Shown here: positions 1-5,281 of the stretch, piece after piece
Layout of the letters: each line of letters begins with the position of its first letter
Position numbering within the stretch: position 1 is the stretch's first letter
NCBI GenBank assembly: GCA_023266715.1
Contig: JAHFPK010000148.1
Coordinates: 1 to 6,838 of the forward strand
Direction of reading: 5' to 3'
DNA from: Hyphomicrobiales bacterium
GTDB lineage: Bacteria > Pseudomonadota > Alphaproteobacteria > Rhizobiales > Aestuariivirgaceae
Length of the DNA stretch: 6,838 bases
Translations under genes and position numbers: made by a program
Notes under the pieces: model-generated
What the model was told of the DNA's origin: nothing
What the model saw: only the letters and a program-made list of their open reading frames with translations
Databases searched by the model: none

Positions 1-3
1 CCC

Positions 4-24
4 TGGTCGGGCTTGCCCCGACCA
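4..24. repeat. REP-like GC-rich palindrome
   Basis: TGGTCGGG (4-11) pairs perfectly with CCCGACCA (17-24) around a 5-base loop (12-16). It lies in a non-coding stretch beyond the 3' end of cobT. Palindromes of this TGGTCGGG...CCCGACCA type recur between genes in several alphaproteobacterial genomes as far as I recall, so a REP-like extragenic repeat is the likeliest reading. No T-run follows on either strand, which argues against a simple intrinsic terminator. Only one copy is in this window, so repetition is inferred. Confidence 0.45.
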
Positions 25-53
25 CCCAGACTTCGAGTCTCACTGGCACGTCT

Positions 54-85
54 ATTATTCATACCAACATGTTAGCATGAATAAT
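54..85. repeat. 32-bp AT-rich dyad, possible operator
   Basis: ATTATTCAT (54-62) is the exact reverse complement of ATGAATAAT (77-85). The same symmetry axis carries the 8-bp palindrome AACATGTT (66-73). Of the 16 base pairs across the dyad 14 match; only 63/76 and 65/74 fail. The stem is AT-rich and no T-run follows, so an operator for a dimeric or tetrameric regulator fits better than a terminator. The gene it would serve is not in the window; the only outward-facing start nearby is an open minus-strand frame beginning at 62 and running off the left edge, which has no recognisable product. Confidence 0.5.
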
Positions 86-113
86 CTCTTAGGAACGAAT
101 CGAGCACTTTGGC

Positions 114-144
114 GCGCGAATGTCTCACGAAAGTCGCGCTTTTT
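114..144 (+). terminator. Candidate intrinsic terminator, rightward
   Basis: GCGCGA (114-119) pairs with TCGCGC (134-139) around a 14-base loop, and five T residues follow (140-144). In this orientation it would stop a rightward transcript coming from the left. It would not act as a standard terminator for cobT, because on the minus strand the A-run comes before the stem and no U-run follows. The loop is long and the stem only 6 bp, so the call is tentative. Confidence 0.35.
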
Positions 145-171
145 GCATTGCCTTTCGCACTCGTTCGCACC

Positions 172-1200
172 CTATTCGCCCCTGTCGGAGACACCTGCGC
201 TGGCAAAGGTTGCCATGTCGTTGTGGAGGTTGACTGCCGCCTTCAGGAGTCCTGCCGCGAGCGCTGCGCCTGAGGCTTCGCCAAGGCGCATGCCGAGATC
301 GAGAACCGGTTCCTTGCCCAGCTGTTTCAGCAAATTGCGGTGGGCGGGTTCAGCCGAACAATGGGACGCCAGGCAATGATCCAGCGCATCTGGCCGTATG
401 GCATGAAGAATGGCAGCGGCGGCGCTGGCAACATAACCGTCAAGCAAAACCGGCACCCGCTGGGTGCGCGCTGCCAGAATGGCGCCTGCCATGGCGGCCA
501 GTTCGCGGCCCCCCAGCCTTCGTAAAACTTCAAGCGGATCGGCGAGATGGGCAGAATGCAGGGCCACGGCGCGGGCCACGGCCGAGGCTTTGCGCTTCAG
601 GCCCTCGGCGTCCACGCCGGTGCCCGGCCCCACCCAGTCTTCCGGCTTGCCGCCATAGAGACCATGGCAAATCGCCGCCGCAATCGTGGTGTTGCCAATG
701 CCCATTTCACCGATGCACAGGAGATCGCAGCCGCCGGCAATAGCCTCCATGCCATAGGCCATGGTGGCGGCACAGTCGGCTTCTTCCATGGCAGCCTCCT
801 GGGTGATGTCCTTCGTGGGTTTTTCCAGCGCCAACTCGAACACCTTCAAGCCGAGGTCAAAGGTCTTGCAGATCTGGTTGATGGCGGCCCCGCCGGACTG
901 GAAATTGAGGACCATTTGTTTAGTCACTTCAGCGGGATAGGCGGCAACGCCTTGGGCCACCACGCCATGATTTCCAGCAAATACAGCCACCACTGGACGG
1001 GTTACTTTGGGTGGGTAATTGCCTTGCCAGGCTGCTACCCATTCCGCCATGCTCTCAAGCTTTCCCAGCGCTCCCGGAGGCTTGGTCAATTGCGCATCAC
1101 GGGCGCGAAATTGAGCGATCGCATCCTGGTCGGCCACGGGCAAATCCCGCATGAGTTTTCTGATGTCATCAAACGGCAAACCCGTTGCGGCAATTGTCAT
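172..1200 (-). CDS. cobT: Nicotinate-nucleotide--dimethylbenzimidazole phosphoribosyltransferase
   Basis: Transfers the phosphoribosyl group of nicotinate mononucleotide to 5,6-dimethylbenzimidazole, giving alpha-ribazole 5'-phosphate for the cobalamin lower ligand; a cytosolic enzyme. The 342 residues match the usual length of the family. Family motifs appear in order: LTKPPGALGKLE (38-49), VFAGNHGV (73-80), GEMGIGNTT (164-172), GPGTGV (191-196), GGRELAAMAGAIL (230-242), LDGYV (253-257), SHCSAEPAHRNLL (279-291) and LGEASGAA (306-313). Glu308 in the last motif corresponds to the catalytic Glu317 described for Salmonella CobT. The ATG at 1200 has AAAAGGA 7 bases upstream. It diverges from cobS across a 63-bp gap. 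In Pseudomonas denitrificans nomenclature this enzyme is CobU; it must not be confused with the CobT subunit of cobaltochelatase. No frameshift or missing motif is seen. Confidence 0.96.
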   Translation of the reverse strand: MTIAATGLPFDDIRKLMRDLPVADQDAIAQFRARDAQLTKPPGALGKLESMAEWVAAWQGNYPPKVTRPVVAVFAGNHGVVAQGVAAYPAEVTKQMVLNFQSGGAAINQICKTFDLGLKVFELALEKPTKDITQEAAMEEADCAATMAYGMEAIAGGCDLLCIGEMGIGNTTIAAAICHGLYGGKPEDWVGPGTGVDAEGLKRKASAVARAVALHSAHLADPLEVLRRLGGRELAAMAGAILAARTQRVPVLLDGYVASAAAAILHAIRPDALDHCLASHCSAEPAHRNLLKQLGKEPVLDLGMRLGEASGAALAAGLLKAAVNLHNDMATFASAGVSDRGE

Positions 1201-1263
1201 TCTCTCGTCCTTTTAATCTTCTTGCTAGTGTCCTAATCACGGGATTCGGGGTATCAGTGCAAC
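1201..1263. promoter_or_regulatory. Divergent cobT/cobS promoter region
   Basis: This 63-bp gap separates the divergent cobT and cobS starts, so it should hold the promoters for both. It contains the cobT ribosome binding site (AAAAGGA on the minus strand, 1208-1214). A weak TTGCAC on the minus strand (1257-1262) could be a -35 box, but no convincing -10 follows. The gap is far too short for a cobalamin riboswitch, and I see no B12-box-like sequence in it. The assignment rests mainly on gene geometry. Confidence 0.4.
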
Positions 1264-2076
1264 ATGAACGACATGTCTTCGCCGCCTAGCGAAAATACCT
1301 GGAAAATCAGGCCATTTGCCGAAACCGTTGCGGCGCTGCACTTTCTCACCCGCCTGCCGGTTCCCTTTGTGCGCACGCTGGATTTGCCACCCCTGGCAGA
1401 AGCCATGCGGTTCTTCCCCCTCGCTGGAGCCATTATCGGAGCGCTTACGAGCCTCGTTCTGATTGGCGCCAACATGCTGGGATTGCCCTCTCTCTTAGCT
1501 GCTGCCTTGGCGCTCGCTGCGGGTGTTCTCGTCACCGGAGCCTTGCATGAAGATGGTCTTGCCGATGTGGCCGATGGCTTTTGGGGCGGGAGGTCGCGGG
1601 AACACCGCCTGGAAATCATGCATGACAGCCGCATTGGCACCTATGGCACCATCGCATTATGCCTTACCTTCATCGGCAGGGCCGCCATATATGAAACCCT
1701 TTCAGGTGCGCAGCCCCTGACAATCATTGCCCTCCTGGCAGGTGCGGCGGCGTTTTCACGCTCCCTCATTGTTGATCTGCTGTGGGCCACCAGACCGGCG
1801 CGAAGCGATGGTCTTTCGGTATATGCGGGCAGGCCCGGCAAGCGCAGCGCTTTGTTCTCGCTTCTCACAGGCGGCATTGGCGCTGCCTTGGCGGGCGGTC
1901 TTGCCCTGTCGCCAGAAATCGCCGTTATCGCCATCATCTCCGCCGGCATCGTGCTGGCGCTGATGCGGGCGCTTGCCATGCGCCAGATCGGCGGGCAAAC
2001 CGGCGATGTCTGCGGTGCCGTCCAGGTTTTGACGGAGCTCACCATGCTCACGGTTTACGCCGCAACAATTGGTTAA
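1264..2076 (+). CDS. cobS: Adenosylcobinamide-GDP ribazoletransferase (cobalamin synthase)
   Basis: An integral membrane enzyme that joins adenosylcobinamide-GDP and alpha-ribazole or its 5'-phosphate to give adenosylcobalamin or its phosphate, the last stage of nucleotide-loop assembly. The 270 residues include LHFLTRLPVP near the N-terminus (25-34), the polar HEDGLADVADGFWGG motif (95-109), MHDSRIGTYG (119-128) and QIGGQTGDVCGA (241-252), all family hallmarks. Hydrophobic segments at about 53-70, 75-92, 128-142, 152-175, 198-214 and 218-236 are the likely membrane helices. The ATG at 1264 has only a weak G-rich sequence (1248-1251) 12 bases upstream; an in-frame ATG at 1273 is an alternative. 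It uses the product of the divergent cobT. CobV is the synonym in Pseudomonas denitrificans; cobaltochelatase CobS is unrelated. Confidence 0.95.
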   Translation: MNDMSSPPSENTWKIRPFAETVAALHFLTRLPVPFVRTLDLPPLAEAMRFFPLAGAIIGALTSLVLIGANMLGLPSLLAAALALAAGVLVTGALHEDGLADVADGFWGGRSREHRLEIMHDSRIGTYGTIALCLTFIGRAAIYETLSGAQPLTIIALLAGAAAFSRSLIVDLLWATRPARSDGLSVYAGRPGKRSALFSLLTGGIGAALAGGLALSPEIAVIAIISAGIVLALMRALAMRQIGGQTGDVCGAVQVLTELTMLTVYAATIG

Positions 2077-2093
2077 CCTTAGCAATAATTGTT
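2064..2093. repeat. Inverted repeat at the cobS 3' end
   Basis: AACAATT (2064-2070) is the reverse complement of AATTGTT (2087-2093), with a 16-base loop containing the palindrome GGTTAACC (2071-2078). It spans the last codons and stop of cobS. It could fold in the cobS transcript end, but it is AT-rich and no clean T-run follows, so calling it a terminator would go too far. Confidence 0.3.
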
Positions 2094-2102
2094 CCAATCA
2101 TT

Positions 2103-2132
2103 TTCAATACTTGTAGAGGTTGAACCGATAAT
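2103..2132 (+). promoter_or_regulatory. Possible promoter for the protease gene
   Basis: GATAAT at 2127-2132 matches the sigma70 -10 consensus at five of six positions. TTCAAT (2103-2108), 18 bases upstream, is a poor -35 with three matches. A start near 2139 would leave a leader of about 25 bases carrying the ribosome binding site at 2154-2157, which is sensible spacing. Readthrough from cobS, 88 bp upstream, is the alternative. Confidence 0.33.
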
Positions 2133-2164
2133 TCTGAGGCGACTGTTTCCAGCGGAGTTGCCTC

Positions 2165-2644
2165 ATGCGTTTTTCGGGTGCGTTGCCACCGGTTGTCCTT
2201 GCTTTTCTTTTCACGATTGCCGGCGGTTTGCCGAGTGTCACGCCAACGACAGCGGCGGAAATGCTGCAACTCAATGCGGCAACCGAGCTGAAAGTGGGCC
2301 AAAATGGCCATTTCTCTGTCAGGGCTGAGATCAATGGCCGAACCGTGAAAGTGCTGATCGATACTGGCGCCTCAGCGGTGGCTTTGAGCTATGAAGATGC
2401 CAAGGATATTGGCCTGCATCCCGGATACCTTGACTATAATGTTCCGGTTTCCACGGCCAATGGCATTGCGAAAGCCGCTGGCGTCAGCCTTGACCGGGTC
2501 GAGATTGATGGTGTGCGCGTTTCGGACGTGCAGGGCCTAGTGATGCCTGAAGGTGTCATGCGCGGCTCGCTGCTCGGCATGAGTTTTTTGAGCAAACTCA
2601 AGAGTTTCAAAGTTGAAGACGGCGTGCTCTATCTGAAGAACTAA
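2165..2644 (+). CDS. TIGR02281-type retropepsin-like aspartic protease, secreted or membrane-anchored
   Basis: A 159-residue clan AA aspartic protease-like protein. A hydrophobic N-terminal segment (about 8-21) followed by a TTAAE region (28-32) suggests a signal peptide or membrane anchor placing the rest in the periplasm. The catalytic motif is LIDTGAS (64-70), with Asp66 the predicted active-site aspartate; the later SLLGMSFLSKL (135-145) is the hydrophobic-Gly flap-side motif typical of single-domain retropepsin-like proteins, which must dimerise to form one active site. The ATG at 2165 has GGAG 7 bases upstream. It lies 88 bp after cobS and 48 bp before the DUF1289 gene, probably one transcript with the latter. 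Physiological substrates of the family are not known to me, and nothing here ties it to cobalamin synthesis beyond position. Confidence 0.85.
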   Translation: MRFSGALPPVVLAFLFTIAGGLPSVTPTTAAEMLQLNAATELKVGQNGHFSVRAEINGRTVKVLIDTGASAVALSYEDAKDIGLHPGYLDYNVPVSTANGIAKAAGVSLDRVEIDGVRVSDVQGLVMPEGVMRGSLLGMSFLSKLKSFKVEDGVLYLKN

Positions 2645-2692
2645 GACTTCTGAATAACCAAGACGCTTTTGCTTCAATTATGGCGCGTTCGA

Positions 2693-2965
2693 ATGGCCAA
2701 TGACCCGCAAGTTCCCTATCTTCAAGGCATGAACGCTTTTGATTTGCCAGAAATCGAAACCCCTTGCATCAAGGTCTGCGTTGTTGATCCCGACACCGGA
2801 TTTTGCATCGGCTGCGGGCGCACACGCATGGAAATTGGCAGTTGGCTCGGGTTAAGCCCAGTGGATCGCCAATCTATTATGGCTGGCTTAAATGAAAGGG
2901 TTGAAACTCTCACGCTGCGCAAACGGCGCCGGGGCGGACGTCAAGGACGCCTTGCTTCTTCCTAG
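2693..2965 (+). CDS. DUF1289 domain protein with four cysteines
   Basis: A 90-residue protein of the DUF1289 family (function not established). The core PCIKVCVVDPDTGFCIGCGR (24-43) shows the family Cys pattern C-x3-C-x8-C-x2-C (Cys25, 29, 38, 41), which looks able to bind a metal ion or Fe-S cluster; this is inference. WLGLSPVDRQSIM (51-63) follows, then a strongly basic tail (about 77-86, rich in Arg and Lys) that could contact nucleic acid. The start is uncertain. The ATG at 2693 is used here; a TTG at 2669 would add 8 residues and the ATG at 2729 would remove 12, and none has a good ribosome binding site. The conserved part begins only near residue 20, so even the shortest form would be complete. 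Its TAG stop overlaps the stop of the convergent barrel gene. Confidence 0.85.
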   Translation: MANDPQVPYLQGMNAFDLPEIETPCIKVCVVDPDTGFCIGCGRTRMEIGSWLGLSPVDRQSIMAGLNERVETLTLRKRRRGGRQGRLASS

Positions 2966-4065
2966 AACTGGTAAGCGAAGCTGGCACCCGCAGTATAGGT
3001 ATCTGAATCTTTTAGCAGCAGCCCACTGATCTCACCGGTCAACGCCAGTTGCGCATTGGCGCCAAAGGCAAAATTAAGCCCGGTTTGCAAACGCAAATCA
3101 GTGTAGTCGTCATCCAAAATGGTTCCCGCAACGTCATCAACGACCTTGTTGACAGGGACCCAATCAAGCTGCGCGCCAAGCCATGGTTCAACCGTGGTTG
3201 CGCCTGCAAGAGTGACCGTATCGCCGATTTGCAGTCCCGGAGAAACCATGCCGGTTTCAATGGTTTGGGCGTTCAATCCGCCATTCGCGTCCTGCCATTC
3301 CTTTGACCACGCCAAAGTGATTGAAGGCGAATAGCGCCAGGTGCCTGAATAAAAATAGCCCGTCAGTGCACTGCTCGCCTGAATCCGGGTGGAATCAAAA
3401 TTCGTGGAGCCATTCACATCCGTATCAAGGTCTGTTCCCAAAACATTGGCCGACAAGATCAAATTGTCGGTCAGCGACAGGCCCAGATAGGCACCGCCGC
3501 CCCAACCCTCAGTATCCTGGGTTGGCGGAAGGATTCCATCCCCTTTCAAATCAGATGTTTCGTAGGTGCCCATGACACCCAGCACGAGGCGATCGGATAG
3601 TTTGTAATCTGCGCCCATGACCAAATTAACAAGCGACCCATCCAAACCGCTAAAGGCGGTATCGTCATCCAGCCAGCTATATTTTCCATCCGCCCAAATA
3701 TTCCAATTGGAGTTGGCAGCAACGGCTACAACATTTGCGGTTGGCCCAATTGTTATTTTGCCGTTGCCCCTCAGGCGCTCCAAAATATCAGTTGGATCGG
3801 TGAGTTCGAGGCCCGCCGGTTCAGTCTGGTTCGGCCCACTATCGAACCGATCCATAATAACATCGGCGACCGCCCTCGATGTGTTGATCAAAGATTGGCG
3901 ATTGAGCAATGATTTAGCGCAGCCGGTTATTTCAGTATCGGCAGGTTCGCTCACACCGTCCAGCAACGCACAATCCAAGTCAGGATCAATTGATTGCGCC
4001 AGAGTTTGACTGCTGCCCGCGATGCACGCCAACGATACAACAGCCGCTACGGTCTTTGCCCGCAT
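2962..4065 (-). CDS. Autotransporter-type outer-membrane beta-barrel protein lacking a passenger
   Basis: A 367-residue predicted outer-membrane protein. Residues 1-24 form a classical signal peptide (MRAK, hydrophobic core, cleavage after a TLAQ/S-like site). Residues 25-115 are a short non-barrel region with Cys32 and Cys49, which could form a disulfide, and a predicted helix around 50-74. From about 122 to the end, alternating amphipathic strands rich in Trp, Tyr, Gly and Asp (WNIWADGKYSWL, GADYKLSDRLVLG, YSPSITLAWSKEW) resemble an autotransporter beta-domain, and the protein ends in Tyr-Gln-Phe, the usual C-terminal aromatic signal for barrel assembly. No large passenger is present, so it is probably a pore or surface protein, not a secreted adhesin. 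The ATG at 4065 has GAGG 6 bases upstream. It lies 66 bp after dusA on the same strand. Function unknown. Confidence 0.8.
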   Translation of the reverse strand: MRAKTVAAVVSLACIAGSSQTLAQSIDPDLDCALLDGVSEPADTEITGCAKSLLNRQSLINTSRAVADVIMDRFDSGPNQTEPAGLELTDPTDILERLRGNGKITIGPTANVVAVAANSNWNIWADGKYSWLDDDTAFSGLDGSLVNLVMGADYKLSDRLVLGVMGTYETSDLKGDGILPPTQDTEGWGGGAYLGLSLTDNLILSANVLGTDLDTDVNGSTNFDSTRIQASSALTGYFYSGTWRYSPSITLAWSKEWQDANGGLNAQTIETGMVSPGLQIGDTVTLAGATTVEPWLGAQLDWVPVNKVVDDVAGTILDDDYTDLRLQTGLNFAFGANAQLALTGEISGLLLKDSDTYTAGASFAYQF

Positions 4066-4131
4066 GAAGGTCCTCGAACTCTCCGTCCTCTCCGAGCCAT
4101 ATCACAAAATCACGTCACTTCGCCAGCGCCC

Positions 4132-5130
4132 TCATTCAGCTGCCAGCAAGCGATTTGATTGGGTTTCAATGGCATCCAATGCACGGCGCAAAACATCAAT
4201 TCCTGCTCCCGGAATATGACTTTGCTCTGAAATGATTTGCCGCCAATGGCGCCCGCCGGGCTGACCATGAAAGAGGCCCAGCATGTGCCGTGTCATTTTT
4301 GCAAGCCAAACACCTTGGCGCAATTGCTCCTCAATATAGGGCAGCATCCCATTTACGGCCTCAATGCGGCTCGTTGTCGGATTCTCTGCCTGATAGAACA
4401 GCCTATCCACATTGGTGAGCAGCCATGGCGTATGATAGGCCGCTCGGCCCAGCATGACGCCATCAAGGTTCTGCATTTCATCAATGGCCGATTCAAGCGT
4501 GGCGAGCCCGCCATTCAAGATGATGTTGAGATGTGGAAAGTCGGCTTTCAGTTGATGAACGCGGGCATGGTTGAGTGGGGGAATTTCACGGTTTTCTTTC
4601 GGACTCAAACCTTTCAACCAAGCCTTGCGGGCATGAATAATGAAAGTAGTGCAACCTGTTGCGGCAACGCTTTCAACAAAACGGTTAAGTCCCTCACTCT
4701 CGTCCTGGTCATCAATGCCGATGCGGCATTTTACAGTTACAGGAATTTTGACGGCTCTACGCATGGCCGCGACGCAATCAGCGACAAGCTGCGGCTCGGC
4801 CATAAGGCAGGCGCCAAATCTACCCTCCTGAACCCGGTCAGAGGGGCAGCCTACATTGAGATTGATTTCGCAATAGCCGTAATCTTCGCCACACTTGGCG
4901 GCTTCAGACAACATGGCAGGATCGCTGCCGCCGAGTTGGAGCACTATGGGTTGCTCTATGGAGGCAAAACCGAGCAGGCGCGAGCGGTCGCCATGGTGAA
5001 TGGCCTGAGCTGTCACCATTTCCGTATAGAGAAGAGCATGTCTTGTGAGATGCCGATGGAAGACGCGGCAATGCCGGTCGGTCCAATCCATCATGGGGGC
5101 AACCGCGAATGTTTTTTCCTTGAAATTCAA
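4132..5130 (-). CDS. dusA: tRNA-dihydrouridine(20/20a) synthase
   Basis: A flavin (FMN) enzyme that reduces uridine 20/20a in the D-loop of tRNA to dihydrouridine using NADPH; cytosolic. The 332 residues match E. coli DusA along their length: VAPMMDWTDRHCR (10-22), LLYTEMVTAQAI (33-44), LQLGGSDP (64-71), INLNVGCPSDRVQEGRFGACLM (89-110) with Cys95 the predicted catalytic proton donor, IIHARKAWLKGLSPKENREIPPL (164-186), ILNGG (204-208) and VMLGRAAY (225-232). The last about 90 residues form the helical tRNA-binding part. The start is TTG at 5130: the upstream in-frame stop is six codons away with no other start codon between, the next ATG lies inside the conserved flavin motif, and AAGG sits 8 bases upstream of TTG. 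A 151-bp gap upstream holds its likely promoter. Confidence 0.95.
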   Translation of the reverse strand: MNFKEKTFAVAPMMDWTDRHCRVFHRHLTRHALLYTEMVTAQAIHHGDRSRLLGFASIEQPIVLQLGGSDPAMLSEAAKCGEDYGYCEINLNVGCPSDRVQEGRFGACLMAEPQLVADCVAAMRRAVKIPVTVKCRIGIDDQDESEGLNRFVESVAATGCTTFIIHARKAWLKGLSPKENREIPPLNHARVHQLKADFPHLNIILNGGLATLESAIDEMQNLDGVMLGRAAYHTPWLLTNVDRLFYQAENPTTSRIEAVNGMLPYIEEQLRQGVWLAKMTRHMLGLFHGQPGGRHWRQIISEQSHIPGAGIDVLRRALDAIETQSNRLLAAE

Positions 5131-5138
5131 TACTTTGA

Positions 5139-5142
5139 CCTT
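5139..5142 (-). promoter_or_regulatory. Ribosome binding site fixing the dusA TTG start
   Basis: AAGG on the minus strand lies 8 bases before the TTG codon at 5130-5128. It supports the TTG start, which is otherwise dictated by the lack of any in-frame ATG or GTG between the upstream stop and the conserved N-terminal motif. Confidence 0.55.
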
Positions 5143-5165
5143 ACACTACAATGGACTAAAGCGAG

Positions 5166-5192
5166 AACATGTGCACAAAATTTGCACACGTT
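5166..5192. repeat. Imperfect dyad upstream of dusA
   Basis: AACATGTGCA (5166-5175) faces TGCACACGTT (5183-5192) across a 7-base spacer; 9 of the 10 base pairs match, with one mismatch at 5169/5189. It lies 36-62 bases upstream of the dusA start, where an activator or repressor could bind, and about 90 bases past the stop of the regulator gene. No U-run follows on the minus strand, so it is a poor terminator for that gene. Four T residues follow on the + strand, but no + transcript is expected here. The rest of 5131-5281 shows no gene. Confidence 0.4.
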
Positions 5193-5281
5193 TTCACGGT
5201 TTGTACAGGGGCTACGCTCCCTTACTGCACACGTAGCGCACTCACCACCTTCTAACCCATGCGGAGATTGGCCGGGGTTTT

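Noticed and set aside
26..50. tRNA 3' end, from a TTCGAGT stretch resembling a T-loop
   Set aside because: The flanking bases CAGAC and CTCAC do not pair as a T-stem, and no acceptor stem or CCA-like end is visible.
154..181. Three TTCGCAC/TTCGCCC copies as a small direct repeat array
   Set aside because: Copies are only 7 bases, unevenly spaced, and the last overlaps the cobT coding end; not enough for an array.
77..379. 100-codon open frame on the + strand overlapping the cobT 3' end
   Set aside because: Starts inside the 54-85 dyad, has no ribosome binding site, and two thirds of it is antisense to cobT.
547..1236. 229-codon open frame on the + strand
   Set aside because: Antisense to cobT; no family features, and it owes its length to the codon bias of the true gene.
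1201..1263. Cobalamin riboswitch ahead of the cob genes
   Set aside because: The gap is 63 bp and holds no B12-box-like sequence; a riboswitch needs roughly 200 bases.
5211..5237. Inverted repeat GCTACG/CGTAGC as a terminator for the regulator gene
   Set aside because: Only a 6-bp stem with a 15-base loop and no U-run on the minus strand; within chance expectation.
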